Assembly (NCBI GenBank): GCA_043228905.1
Contig: JBHGNT010000018.1
Span: forward strand, 3,038,001 to 3,102,000
Length of the DNA: 64,000 bases
DNA from: Azolla caroliniana
Lineage: Eukaryota; Polypodiophyta
Direction: 5' to 3'
Of the stretch, positions 1-13,264 are shown one piece after another (the first letter of the stretch is position 1; each line of letters begins with the position of its first letter). The translations under genes and the position numbers were made by a program. The notes beneath the pieces are model-generated. The model was given only the letters and a program-made list of their open reading frames with translations. It made no database searches and was not told the origin of the DNA.

Positions 1-1950
1 TTTTGCCAACCATAATTCTCTCTTGTTGGCCATCATACCTTCATCTACGGTCTAATTTATTTGTAAATAAAGGAGCAAGAAATGATTACTTCATTAATAA
101 CAAAAGGAAACTATATTTTTCCTTTTTTTCCGAAATGGTTTATATTATGTCTAAAGTGATTTAAATGATAAATGGACACTTCCAAATATTCCTAATAACT
201 CCATCATGAATTTTTTACCATTTTCAATTGCTCTTAGGCTGCCATAGACATTCATTATTGCACTACATTTTGCATACATATCTACCAAAGCATTGCTAAG
301 TACAATACACCATGTTTTTCTAGCAATCCCTTGTTGATGATCTCCTCGTGAACTTCCTTTCCCCTTATCAACTGCTTGTACATGGCCACATGCCTCATGT
401 CGGTGGAGGGAAACTATATTTTTCTTGGATCTGGGAAGTTTACATATAATAGAATCACGTCGTATTCAATCACAATGCTCATTCATACCGTGAGTCAATT
501 TAAATGGTGTACTCTTGACTAACAAATTGATGAAGATGCTAGCATTTGATTTTGTCAAATTAGTTTACCCTCATTAGCCCCATTCTATAAAAAAACCACA
601 ACATGCGTAGATTGGGATCATATATTTTATCTTCATTACAAATACACAAATATTTTATGAGGCTTAGTGAGGTATGGATCTAAGACAAAGACAAAGCCAA
701 AGAAAAAACAAACAATTGAAAGAAAGAAAAAAAGAAAAGTAGTCTAAACATACTTGAGGAAAACATGACAAAACATTTCGTGTTCTTATATCATCACAAC
801 GATGTATTCCATATAAAATAAAAATGGAGTGGAGGCAACACATTGGTGACACGACTATTTTCAATATGAGAATACCAATTTGAGACCAACCGAGATATTT
901 AGGGGACTATGAGTGTCAACAAAGATTGTGCAGTTTTAAAGATCATCTTGCAATCGTTGTCGAGGAGTGATGTTATTTACTTTCCAAAGTGCGTGGCTTT
1001 AGAATACATGCATACAAACATCATGGACTTGGCATGCTATATTTGAAAATGGATAGAAAACTTTAAAATCTTAACAACAAAGGGATATAATGGGGATTCG
1101 GGAATAGTAAATGTGAAATAATATGAACAATTGGATTAGAGCTTGTAATTAGGATGCCGTACACATGCTACATTTTACGTGCGTAAAATAAACATTTATA
1201 TAGTGATATTGTGCACAATGTGTAATAAAAGATCAAATATCAAGATTGTAGGGACATTGGTGGGTATCTCAAGCCTATCACACAACCAAATTATTGTTGC
1301 AAAGAGCTTGAAATCAACAATTGATATATTATGGATCTTCGCATCTGTTTATTGCCTCACATAAGTGATCAACTATTGACCTTAAATTGGTGTTATTGAC
1401 GAGTCAGAAATTTAGGAAGATGTTCCTAATGATCTAGGAGACACTTTAAATGATGGGGTCTCTAGACAATAACCATTGTGCTCCCTTTATCCAAACAAAA
1501 CCACATCATCTCACCAAGCAAACAGGTTATAATGTACTAGAAAAACATACCAAAAGCCCCACATAATAAACATTTATCACAGGATGCGATACTTTAAGTT
1601 AGCTTGACCAATTGATGGACATAAAGGTAAGCTACTACTCCATTAGCACACCATGCTCAAAGACAAAACAAACTACTCTCCATCAACGAGACATCAATGT
1701 GATGAATGCGCAATCGCATTATGGATCCAAAGCCCGAACCCTAACTACTGTTTTGCGACACAACACGAGAAACAATGTGCTCGGATCGAAGATGACCATG
1801 GCCGAAATCCTTGGTTGGCACCAGGGTCTCGAGACCCACCAGAACCCCTTTCCTTTTGTCAGGATCATCTGCTCTCTGTGCCACACTCCTAAGGCGTGTC
1901 AAGGTCTCGAGAGACTCACAAGTATGTACGCAAGAAGTTCATGTTCGTCC
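1..1950. other. Intergenic DNA, no gene seen
   Basis: AT-rich DNA with frequent stops in all frames. Only short open stretches are present, none with a recognisable domain or splice pattern. A 124-codon open stretch at 1612-1986 has no family resemblance. The segment contains no obvious repeat until the duplicated block just upstream of the first gene. Confidence 0.6.
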
Positions 1951-1958
1951 TTCTGGGC

Positions 1959-2042
1959 TTATAAATACATACAAGTAAATATGTGAGTATCAATTAGGTT
2001 TTATAAATACATACAAGTAAATATGTGAGTATCAATTAGGTT
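1959..2042 (+). promoter_or_regulatory. Tandemly duplicated putative core promoter (two TATA-like boxes)
   Basis: A 42-bp unit occurs twice head to tail (1959-2000 and 2001-2042) with no visible difference. Each copy holds TATAAATA (1960-1967 and 2002-2009), a good match to a plant TATA box. The copies lie about 120-200 bp before the transporter ATG, the right distance for a core promoter plus a short leader. A shorter motif, TGTGGGCGATTTG, is also repeated just downstream (about 2062 and 2090). The promoter role is inferred from motif and position only. Confidence 0.5.
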
Positions 2043-2158
2043 TTTAGGTCCCCAGAGGCTTTGTGGGCGATTTGGTCACACAGTGGTATGTGGGCGATTT
2101 GATCTGTATACACTGACTGATACTACACACACGTCTGTAACTGAAGAAATCATTTGAA

Positions 2159-4910
2159 ATGGCTTTCTGGGTTCCTTGGATCAAGCCTCTCGAGCTCATC
2201 TATGGCCTTCCTCTGCTACATCTTGTTTCCCTGGGCTACTTTGTCCAAGGCTTCAGATGCTTCCCTTGGTTTGCCGTCAATTTCTTCTTGAAAGATGCCC
2301 TCTCCGTCGATCCATGGACGCTGCAGATCGTCCAGAGCACCGTGAACCTGCCCATGGTGGCTAAACCCCTCTATGGTATCATCTCTGATACCATCTACAT
2401 CAAAGGGGCTCATCGAGTTCCATACCTTGGCTTGGGAGGTAAAACAAAGGCATCCTTCATCTGGTCCTCTCTCCAATTTCTTCTTCTTTTTGTTTTTTAA
2501 ACGCCTGTTTTGTTCTTTGTTGGATTCTTTTTATTAAGAATACATATGTCATACATGCCCTAAACCCTAAACACATATATATGCATACATACAGGCACAC
2601 ACACATGAATGTCATACACCCTACACACATATTGCTCATGTACAAGAATGCCACATGTGCCCTTATACAGTCATGATGTCACCTATATGTACTTGTATGC
2701 CTACGCTGACAAGTACATTTATATCATATGCATTAGACCGACATATCACGCATATTCATGAATCCCATATGCTCCTCTTATGCCCTAAACCCACATATGT
2801 GCCTTTGTACTAGTATTCTGTCACTTACACATACATGTATGCCTATGCCTACAAGCACATTCATGTCATATGGCACACATACATGAATGCCATATGTGCC
2901 TCATGTGTCCGAAACCCACATATGTGCCCTTGTATGCTGTCTTCTACACATACATGTATGCATATACCTACAAGGACATATATGTCATATGCTCTAGATA
3001 CACATACATGAATGCTGTATGTGCCCATATGCCCTAAACCCACAATTGTGCCATGTGCTGGTATGCTGTCACCTACACATACATTTATGCCTATACCTAC
3101 AAGTACATTATGTCATATACCCTAGACACTCATATGGCATTCATACATGAATGCTGTATGTGTCTCATATGCACTAAACCCACATATGTACCCATGTGCA
3201 GGTATGCTGTCACATACATTCATACATACACCTGCAAGGACATCTATGTCACATGTCCTAAACCCACATATTTCACAATGTAGCGTAACTGGAATTGTCT
3301 TGTGAAATATCTGTAAGCTTTCTTGAGGATGGTTTGCTTCATTATTAGCAGTTGCTTGATAAGACATTGCTACCGCTTTCAACGCTTGGGTTGCAGAACT
3401 GTAATGTTGCTCTTTAGGAGAGAAATATTGTACTATTTATAGCATAATGATCTCAAAGTCGCAATATGAAATATGAATAATGAGTTGAAAGTTGTGGGAC
3501 TTGAAATTGTAATGCCATTCTTAGTGATTGTCAGTGTATCTTGAGCCGCGGAGAGTAAATTTATAAAGGCGTTTTTAGGCGAAAACGTGTTTGTTAAATG
3601 TTAGAGCTCTAATTGGAATATATGAAGGAAGGTACTTGCACATTGTGTTTTAGCGTATAATGTCCTGTTTACAAAGATGATGGCTGTGGAAAACCCTCTT
3701 CTTGTTTCCAGGACTTCTACAAGCAGTCTCATGGGGTGCCATTGTATACATAGGGGCCTCTTCCGTATCTACGATTGCAATTCTTCTTGCATTAAGTAAC
3801 ATGGGAGCTTCTATGGTAGATGTTGTGAACGATGCCCTTGTGGCTGAATGTTCCAAGAAGAAGAGGTCGAATGGTGAACTTCAATCTTTTGCATGGTTAT
3901 TCACAGCCTCTGGTGGAGTCCTCGGCCATTTAATGGCTTCTCTTGCCCTAGGTTGGGTTGATTACAAGCTCATATTTTGTCTGTATGGTTTACTTCTCTT
4001 GTTTCAAATTGTGAAATCCATTTCGGTTGACGAAGCATCATTAGGAGTTAGATCATCTCCTTATATTGAGAAGAAGAACCAAATGGTCTCAGAGATCTCA
4101 ATGCCAAAACGCTCAACCAAGCTCCTTTCGAGCCCGATATCATCAGGCACAATTACATGTGAAGAAGAATTAGAGAATTCCAGCATGTCGGAATCTATGG
4201 TGCCTGAAGAAGAGGAGCATGTAAAAGTGATTGGAATAAAGCAACAATTCTCCGACCTTGCTAATCTTATGAAGAGAGCAGACATATCATATCCCATGGC
4301 ATGGTTTGTTGCTTCCTATGCTTGCATTCCGACTTTGGGGGGAACAATGTTTTACTTCCAAACACAACATTTGAAGATAAGCCCATTTGTGATAGGCCTA
4401 GGGAAGGTGTTGGGTCAATTGGGATTGATGGTTGGAAGCCTTTTTTATAGCCAATATTTGAAGGGCACATCATTGAGGAAGTTGTTGGGGTCAGTACAAG
4501 TTGTGCTATCGTTGTGTGTGCTTTCTGATATACTTCTAGTGAACAGAGTGAATGTGATATTAGGGATTCCAGATGCATGTTTTGTGCTCGGGGCTTCAAC
4601 ATTGATCGATTCAATAAATCAATTTAAGATATTGCCATTCACAGTATTGCTGGCTCAATTGTGTCCGCGTGGGAAAGAAGGCTCTTTATTCGCCGCTTTT
4701 ATGTCTGTCCAATGCTTGGCCACCATTATGAGTGGGTATTCTGGGGTCATGCTCGCATCTGTGCTCAATATTTCATCACATGATTTCTCTAATCTCCCTC
4801 TAGGGATATGTGTGCAATCCATGGCTACTTTGCTTCCACTCATATGGATGTCCTACATTCCCGAAGGCAAAGTTGGCACCTTGGAATCTAGGGTTGGAAA
4901 AAGGACATGA
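2159..4910 (+). CDS. Folate-biopterin transporter (BT1/FBT family)
   Basis: Two exons, 2159-2438 and 3712-4910, joined by a GT-AG intron in phase 1 (a GGA glycine codon spans the junction), give 492 residues, a usual length for plant FBT proteins. The family belongs to the major facilitator superfamily and moves folates or pterins across membranes; plastid and other members exist, so location is open. Exon 1 starts with MAFWVPWIKPLELIYG and carries the first membrane segments and the conserved VNLPMVAKPLYGIISD region. Exon 2 carries VNDALVAE, a variable acidic loop (about residues 200-270), then the second helix bundle ending near WMSYIPEG. The first ATG fits the family and no earlier in-frame ATG was seen. 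The gene looks intact. Family call is firm; substrate and compartment are not. Confidence 0.88.
2540..3275. repeat. Degenerate tandem repeat inside the transporter intron
   Basis: An anchor resembling TAAACCCACATATGTGCC recurs at about 2786, 2911, 3035, 3175 and 3259, embedded in longer similar text rich in CATACATG, TGTCATATG and GTATGCTGTC. The main period is roughly 122-140 bp. Copies are diverged, so the array is old. It fills most of the 1.27-kb intron. Confidence 0.7.
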
Positions 4911-7900
4911 ACAATATAGAACCTTTGTACATGTTTATGATATTTTCTATTGGCCATGTTGGAAAAGGGCATAAAACATATGCACCTTGACCTTCTAGTG
5001 ATGTGTTTTGCAAATCTAGAGCATGTTTTCTTTTGAACATAATGAATACACTTGGCAATGGAAGAGAAGATGATGTTTTATGGTTCATGACCAATTCGCT
5101 AAATGGATACGTGCATCGCCAAATGTATACATAGCTAGATTGCTGAAAAAGAAATTATAGCTACTTTAATAATAATGATGATGATGCTGATAAATTATTG
5201 TTCTCTAAGGACCCAATTGATCAATCCAAGGGACCTCCCAACAATGAATGGAATCCCATTTCTAAAGTGTTGGGTTTTGATGGGATTTTATTTCCTATTT
5301 TCCATCCTGCCCCTCCTATGGAAGTAGTGCGCATGCATAGTCTAGACTTCTAGAATGTGCAAATAGACATGAATTTGAGAACATGAAAATTTGTCACCAA
5401 GAACATAATTATGTTGGGCTTGTGCTTTTTATCCCAAGGTATCAACATTATTTAAAAACTTCTTTGTATGTTTGTAAACCCTAAACCCCTTTAAATTTTC
5501 TTGGACGAGGTGCGATTGTTTTCCGCATGAAAGGGTTTGAATCACAATGGTATCACAAAAAACCATAGCTATGAATACATAAAAAAGCCATGGCTATGAT
5601 CCATAAAGAAGCCATAAGTATAATCCATAATCAACATTTAAAAAACTTCTTTGTGTTTTTCTAAACCCTATGAAACTTCTTGGATAGGGTCTAATTGTTT
5701 TCCACATGAAAGGGCTTGTACCACAATGCTGTCAAAAAACCATACCTATGATTGGTAATCTCTCTTGTATCATGGTTATGTGATTTGCATGAGGGTCCAA
5801 TAGATGGTTCCTTGTTTGTGTGTTTTGCAAGTGCTCAAATTGTTATCTGGTATGCTAGATCAATTAATTTATTCTAGTGTATAATCCTCTATGTGGTTTA
5901 CACCCATTTGCTAATTTCTAAGCGAAAGATGGTGACGGTTTTGCAAATGATAATGACATTGTGTATTTTTTCCTAAATATTTCTATAGAATGGGGCCTTC
6001 ACCTTGTTCCCCTCTTGTACATATATCCTAGTGAAGTGAAAATTTCAATCTTGGCATTCGCATATGCACATACACACAAACATGAGTGCATGGACCACCC
6101 CTTCCATCCTTCAAAAATGATGGCATATTGCATATTTTCCTTATATTTCAATACAGTGGTGCCTTTGCCCTTCTCTCTCTTGTACACACATCCTAGTGAA
6201 TTCTTTAGGTTGGGCATCGTGTGCACACATGCACAGCCTTGTGTGCATCTGCCCTGCAACAATGTTACTTATATCGAGACAAATTGACCATCAATTAAAA
6301 TCAATGAATGACAAAAACTTGATCAAATCAATGAATGCAAATGCAACCATTTTTTTAAAGCTTGATTTCTCATAATGACGATTGCAAAAGTTAGTTTATC
6401 ACAAATGAATTGCTTAATGATCAACTATTTAAGTTATTTAACTTTTTAAATGGGTTATTTAATTGATTCTAGTGTATGTGTTCTAATAAGTTGAACAATC
6501 AAAGTAATTTAGCTTTTGTATGATGCCTATGTGTATACATATACAAATTTACTATATCTTAATCCACACTTCTTTTGGGGCGAAATGATCTTCTTTTAGC
6601 ATGTTTTTGAGATTCTCCATGACTATAATGATACCGAAAGTTGATATGAAATGACATCATAAAGTTCAAGAGACACGTAACACATAATAACTTTTTATAA
6701 AGCAAAAAGTGATGAAGATTTTTCATTGAAGCCTTTATGCTATTTTGGTGATTAATAATAGCTCATATAAACACATAAGCATGCCTATTATAGGAGATCA
6801 AAATTGTCATAATTACCTTGCCAGCAATTGTACTTTTTATGATTCACTCTATTTTTCCTTCTTGTTTTATCTTGCATACATACACTCTAGTAAGTAATGG
6901 AAAGCCTTTTCTTTTAGAGCCATGTTGATTTCTACCAAGAATGAGCTTGTGATCATACAAAACATGAATATAATTTAGCAATGATTTTTTGGGGTTGAAC
7001 GATTTAATTAAATGAAGGATATACATGACGAAATCTCGATACATTTGTTGAAATGCTTGAATATTTGATCATACGGAAGTAGATTTGTGCGATGATCTTA
7101 GGACCACTAAAAGGTCCAACTTTGATATAACCATGAGCTTGAGTGCAATTCCAGGACGCTTTGAAAATCTATAGTCACATGTGAAAATATTAGCTTCATA
7201 ATAGCATAATAATTCTCACGTGATGTGTGAAGAAAAAAAACGTCAAAATCATCTATCTAGAGGGCCATAATATTGGCATATGGTTTTGCCTTTATACTGA
7301 AGAAAAAAAAGATGAACACTTACACATGCGCACATTGAAATGATCAACCTAAAGGTCTTAATACTGGCATATGGTTTTGTCTTTATATTGAAGAAAAAGG
7401 AGATGAATACTTGCAAGTGTGCACATTGAAATGATCAACCTAAAGGTCATAGTATCAGCATATGGTTTTGCCTCTATATTGAAGAAAAAGAAGGTGAATG
7501 CTTACACACACGCATTAAAATCCTCAATGTAGAGATCATAGTATTGGCATTTAGTTTTCACTTTACATAAAAGAAAAAGAAGCTAATCATGCGCCCACAG
7601 ACACTACTACTTAAAAGACGAGTCATGAGACCTGCCTTTCTCCCACAATCCAATGAACATGATAATAAAAGGAAAATTTCCAAGATTGTATCAATGTGAA
7701 AGCTCAATTTAAATTGTACCACATGATTTGGAACTTGATGGATTTCCGCGATTTTTATTGAGATTGTTAGGTGAAATACGAATATCCTACCAGATCATGA
7801 AGGCATAAGCATTTTGCTCAAATTAAACATTCGTGTAGTACTAAGTAGTATGGCCTTTCTCCTTATTTGCATACGAAGCTATACAACTTAAAACTAGTTA

Positions 7901-8750
7901 CTTATCAAAACAAAAAAATGTTCATAACAAAACCTTTGTTGATTGTGTTCTTTATGAAGCATCACTTGGATCTACTGACTCCATCTTTGGGCGTATTATA
8001 TAACCATACTATCGGAATTCATTACCATATAAAATATGTTTTGTCCCCACAACCTCCAAGAGGGTTAATACTCAATTATTTATCTTCAAAGAGAAAAGCG
8101 TCACGTGAGTACAAAATTATTGAAGAGAATGAGGTAAAGGGGGTACACATTAATTTCGCAATGAAATTTGGCCAAATGGGATGGCTGATATTGGTTCCAT
8201 GTTGTGAAGATGGGGCTTACTTCAAATGACACGCAAAATCCAAAGAGACTTTGATAACAACATGTTTTCATTTCACGAGACTCAGAGGATTGAGCCAAGC
8301 TTCTATTGAGGAGACGCGATCAAAGTTGTGTATTTGCCCATAGACAAAATTCCCTTGAAATCAATGCCTTGAATACATCTCAACAATTGATGATAATGAC
8401 ATCTCCATCTATAGAAATGGTTGCTTGGTGAATCAAGACAAGCATCGATAGCGACATCTCGATCAAAAGAAATGAGACCGATCGGCGATTTCCAGAGAGT
8501 CAAAAGACAATTGAAAGTTCGGGTGACAGAAAAGGCTCATATATGGCATGCGATAAACACCATGGGTTCGATAACAAAGGGCACACAACGACATGTGACG
8601 ATAAGCAAGCAGAGGAGAAGGCAAAGAAAGTGTTGGGTTGTCGAGAACACAATGCGAAGCAAGTAAAAGGAGGCTAGGCTCTCAAGGTGTCAGTCTTGCT
8701 CTGTTTTTGGTTTCGGTCCGTGAAGGACAAAGGAAGGGCATGGGCAAGAG
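4911..8750. other. Intergenic DNA with several minisatellite-like duplications
   Basis: No gene was recognised. Three repeat blocks were seen. One is a pair about 187 bp apart (anchor AAAACTTCTTTGT at about 5454 and 5642). Another is a pair in 5975-6250 (anchor CTTGTACA followed by ATCCTAGTGAA). The third is a four-copy array of about 90 bp in 7245-7600 (anchor GCATATGGTTTT at 7277, 7368, 7458 and a diverged copy near 7548). The rest is AT-rich and featureless. Confidence 0.6.
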
Positions 8751-8753
8751 ATT

Positions 8754-9240
8754 TTGATCAAATTAGATTGTCTACTTGCCTTGCCTTGCCTAGGATGTGG
8801 AATCGGCAATGGCTCGGCTCAAGCCTTAAACCGAATCGGTAAACCGTTTTTTAATGGTTTTATGGTTTGGTTTAGGCTTGAGCATCCTTAACCGGTTTGA
8901 GCTTGATTTGGGATGTCTCAATTTGATCGAATTAGATTGTCTACTTGCCTTGCCTTGCCTTGCCTTGCCCTGCCTGGGATGTGGAATTGGCAATGGCTCG
9001 GCTCAAGCCTTAAACCGAACTGGTAAACCGTTTTGGAATGGTTTTGTGGTTTGGTTTAAGCTTGAGCGTCCTTAACCAGTTTGAGCTAGATTTGGGATGC
9101 TCAAGCCGAACCGAACCGAACCAATTTGGGACAAACTGGTTAAGGCTTAATCGGCTTGGCCAAACCGGTGAAGGCTTAATCGGCCATGAAACCTTCCTTT
9201 TGTAAACTCCCAAACCGGCAAACCAGTGAAGCCGAAACCG
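8754..9240. repeat. 169-bp tandem duplication with AACCGAACCGAA-type degenerate repeats
   Basis: A block starting TTGATC(A/G)AATTAGATTG is present at 8754 and again at 8923, covering CCTTGCCTTGCC runs, GGCAATGGCTCGGCTCAAG and AACCGTTTTTT-like text. It continues into CCGAACCGAACC simple repeats. Similar AACCGAACC and GGTTTCGGTT text returns at 21.6-22.0 kb, so this is probably a dispersed non-autonomous element or simple-repeat family. Its class is not resolved. Confidence 0.6.
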
Positions 9241-9672
9241 AACCGTTGGCATCATGGATGGAGGAGGGTTTTTGGGGGTGGGGGGAGTTGCTATATTTTG
9301 GAAGGACGCCCAAAATAGGTCCCAACTATAAAATTGGGGATATATCGACAAGAATGGGGCTACAGAATAGAAAAAGAAGAAGATAAGATAATGCAGAGAG
9401 AGAGAGAGAGAGAGGGAGACAGAGAGAGAGATGGATATTTGGGCAAGTGGGCAAATAGAGCCCCCGAAATAGAAGAGACCCCCCCGCCCATTAAAGTGCA
9501 GAATCCACATTTTGTGGGCGATGGTGACAGTGACATTGACAGTTCCAGAAAGCCAATGATTTCTTCTTCATTCTCCTGCTTCACATCCCTTCATCTTCTC
9601 CTTTCTTTCTTGTTTTTCTCCTTCCATGCCCATTAGTGTAGCCTCTAGTCCGTCCTTTGCATCTCTTATGCG

Positions 9673-10978
9673 ATGGAAATCCAAGTGTTTTATGTGAGAA
9701 TGAGTTGCCCATGTCTTGAAAAAGCTCCTCAATCCCTCACAATCAGATGTGGGAATTCTAATAGTAGCACTCATAACAACAGCAATGGTGGGCTCAATTC
9801 AAGTCTAGAGATCAATAGAGCAAAAATCTTCCCTTCACAAATGGGTGTTTCTTTAACATTAAGAAGAGATAGAATGGATGCAGATTCAGCTGAGGCTATA
9901 TATGTCTGCACAGACATGGTGAGAACTTCCGATTCATTCCCTTTCTTCATATGTGATGATCAAGAAGAGACTCTTGTATGTGCAAACATCAAAAGGTCAT
10001 GTAACTATGGGACTCCTTCAATATCTAAGATGTCCAATAACTGGTCTTTGGAATGTAGTTATGTTTCTTCTTCTTCTTCAAAAGCACAATTTTGTAATGG
10101 TAATGGGCTTCTTAATGTGAGGGCAGAGGGTGATAATATCTCTTGTATGGAGATATGCGTGGCGGGCCGGGATTCAAACCACAACTCTCCAGTTATTTTA
10201 AGCAGCACCTTACAACTTATCAGCACAAGGAGGGTTGCAAGGCATTGTAGAAGGAATAGTTATAGTACTCTAGATGTCATACTTGAACATGATGAAAACG
10301 AGAATGATGCTGATAATGGTGATGGTTATGATGTTTTTGGCTATGAATCTTCAAAGGAAGGTTTCATGGTGGATTCCAATCTTTCAAGACAGGTACTTGC
10401 CCTTTCATTTTGCTTTTCTTTAACTGAAGCTCGCACATAAGCATTTGGTGGGCATTTTTAGCACAATTAAGTTTTCTAGGTATTTTCAAACATTCGATTT
10501 TGGGCGTTTTCATATAAATTTTGTGCATTCCATACACTACAAGAAAATTTGGGCATTTCCATACAATAAGGTTTGTCCTAGTTTTGGGCATATTTTTTGC
10601 CCAACTCAGGTTTGGGCGCATTTACCACATAATAAGCCTCGAAACTTGAAAATGATCACATTTCACGCTATATATCATCATAGCATTGCAGTAGTTGTCT
10701 TCCACTCTATTCCATTGATTTGTTTCCATGGGAATTAGGTTGAAGAGCACATGTTCTACCGAGAATTGGATCTTACATCAACTCCACCTTTGGGTTTCTA
10801 CCGACAAGGTGCCTATTTTGAGGCCGACGATGATGGTGAACTCAGTTGGTTTAACACTGGCGTAAGAGTGGGTGTTGGCATAGGCTTGGGTATGTGTGTG
10901 GGTATCGGAGTTGGTGTTGGTCTTTTGATGAGAGGCTATCAAGCAACTACCAAAACCCTGAAAAGGAGACTATTATAA
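9673..10978 (+). CDS. Uncharacterised plant protein with glycine-rich C-terminal helix
   Basis: Two exons, 9673-10392 and 10739-10978, joined in phase 0 by a GT-AG intron, give 319 residues. The N-terminus (MEIQVFYVRMSCPCLEKAP) is followed by a long, low-complexity, Ser/Asn/Asp-rich middle. The C-terminus is distinctive: GFYRQGAYFEAD, ELSWFNTGVRVGVG, a hydrophobic GxGxG-rich stretch that could be one membrane helix, then a basic tail (YQATTKTLKRR). From memory this resembles a conserved plant family often labelled erythronate-4-phosphate dehydrogenase family. No NAD-binding or dehydrogenase fold is visible, so that label should not be trusted. Part of exon 1 may be transposon-derived (see findings). 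Function unknown. Confidence 0.72.
10535..10570 (+). mobile_element. CACTA-type terminal repeat remnant in an intron
   Basis: CACTACAAGAAAA, the hallmark terminal sequence of plant CACTA (En/Spm) DNA transposons, sits in the intron of the preceding gene. The matching inverted end (TTTTCTTGTAGTG) was not found nearby, so this is a partial or decayed element. GGGCA and TGCCC repeats around it may be subterminal motifs. Confidence 0.45.
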
Positions 10979-13264
10979 GTCTATAGTTTGAATATTTGTT
11001 CTACATAATGGGCTAGATGCTTTGTTTTAGATGCTTGTATGATCTCGAGGTTCCTTGAATGTTTTTGCTTATGTCAAAGAACAGATGGCATAAGTTATGG
11101 GAAAAGATTGGCTTAGTGCAAGAGATTGTTCTATAGCTCTTTGTCAAGGGGGCTAAACACCAAAACAAGTTCGATGCCATGGTTCAATTCCATTTTATTT
11201 ACACTCTTCTTACCTTCTTCCAATATGCACTTTCCATTTCAGTGTATGTAGATATCATGTTTGGTCTCATCCATTAATTGTCATATTGTCTGATTTGTAT
11301 TTATATAGAATCCCTGTTGATGATTTCACCATGCAACGATAGAAACTTGACCACTGAGTAATGTTACTTATTTATGATAGGACAAGGTTAGTAAGTAGAA
11401 TTAATTTCTTTGAAATTCTCCAAACATGAACAATGAGGCAAATCGATGTCGAAAACTCCTGCTTGGTTGGTTATGATGAATAGCAGAGAAGATAATTGCG
11501 AGGATTTTTTATGATGCTCTCGTTTTAGCTTAGGTTTTTTAGGATTAAAATCTCACCCAAGCTTTATTATCCTAATATAGATCTGTTTGGATAATGATGA
11601 GCTTCTAAGCTCTATCTATGATGAATAACAGAGAAGATAATTGCTATCAATTTTTATGATGTTCTAGTTTTGTATTCGGATTTTTAGGATTAAAATCTCA
11701 CCCAAGCTTTATTATCATTTGCAAATAAGACACTAAAAAAATAAAAATAGTCATTCTAGTATTTATTAGTGCTAGGTTTGAAACTGATAGCATTCTGATG
11801 TTTATCATTAATCATAGTACATGAACCAATTTTGGAATGGAGAAATAATAATGGCCATTCAGATCTTAAAGATTTTTCCGTCGATGCATTGCAACCATCC
11901 ATGGAATTATAAAAAGAGCTAAAACTTTATAACCATCGAAGGTAATAAAAAGTGCCAACTTTGTTCATTCTCTAAACCCAAAGGATATATGTGAGAGTTG
12001 GAACACTATCTCAATACAAGTATACGGAATATCTTGCTTCCACTGCATTCTCCTTTTGTAAATGAGGAATTTAACCATCGAAGGTAATAAAAAGAACCAA
12101 CTTTGTTCATTCTCTAAACCCAACGGATATATGTGAGAGGTGGTACACTATCTCAATACAAGCATACAGAATATATTGCTTCCACTCCATTCTCCTTTTC
12201 TAACTGAGGAATTATAACCATCAAAGGTAATAAAAAGTGCCAGCTTTGTTCATTCTCTAAACCCAAAGGATATACGTGAGAGGTGGAACACTATCTCAAT
12301 ACAAGTATAAAGAATATCTTGCTTCCACTGCATTCTCCTTTTCCAAATGAGGAATTATATGATGTAATAGATGTTAATAGATAGTTGACTAGGGCAGCTG
12401 ATTGTGCCTGCATTATGATGAGAAGTGACATCCTGTGCACTTTGAATGTAGGCATGGTGTGTTACCTGAATATCGAGGAGGAAAAAGAGCCTGCACTATC
12501 TCAATGTACTTTTGGTATGGAACGCATCATAACTCATACGGATGTAACAAGATAAAATGATGGCAAGATCACCGCCAACAATGACATTAGGCAACCTCCT
12601 TGTCACAAAACCAAACTCATGAGGGACCTAAACAATAAAATTCAGCTACTAGTTCACTGCATTTTAACTCATTTTTCTTCTTCTTTTCCCACCCTACCCA
12701 ATTGAAAGTACTTTGCAATGACTATTTGCCGCGTGGGTCATATTGCTTTCTTGTCATAATATACAAAAAACCATTCAAGTCCCTATGATAAGTGGACAAT
12801 GTGATACTAGTTAACATAACGCAACTCCCATGAGGATTAGAACTTAGATGTGAGAACTACCAAACCAATTTTCCTTTCAACCTACATACATATCACGGTA
12901 TATACCATTGGGACCATCAAAGAAGAACTTGTTTCTCATACTTCAATTGGAACATAAAACGCAACTAGTTGCTCAAAGAAATAATATTTCATCATGGAAC
13001 CGTAGTTTACAAGAGAATATCGTTTCAAAGAAGTGTATACTACTAAGAGAAAGCTATTGACTTAAAAACTTTATACACACATAAGCTTCTGATACCACAT
13101 CAGGAAAAAATGTTTTCAATGACATGTCTGAAATGTTAAGTTTCACAGCAATCCTTATCTAGCAGTAAGGAAATTTTTATGCCTGAAATGGTACAATGCT
13201 GACTTAGTGGGTACTTAAGAAACAATGTGGATTCTATGAGTTGAACTAGTTTTCCTCTAGCAAC
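10979..13264. repeat. Intergenic DNA with a 142-bp triplication and a shorter duplication
   Basis: Three head-to-tail copies of about 142 bp begin at 11931, 12073 and 12216, each starting AACCATC(G/A)AAGGTAATAA and containing TTCATTCTCTAAACCCAA. Upstream, a block with AGAGAAGATAATTGC and AGGATTAAAATCTCACCC occurs twice (about 11483-11585 and 11628-11720). No coding potential was seen in the remainder up to the next gene's stop codon. Confidence 0.65.

Noticed and set aside
1612-1986. 124-codon plus-strand open frame upstream of the transporter
   Set aside because: No resemblance, no splice partners, and it overlaps the duplicated TATA block; likely chance.
2457-3382. Several Met/His/Tyr-rich open frames on both strands within the transporter intron
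   Set aside because: Repeated CATACATG units generate them; they lie inside a confirmed intron.
9010-9510. 166-codon minus-strand open frame
   Set aside because: Covers AACCGAACC simple repeats and a GA/CT microsatellite; no conserved text.
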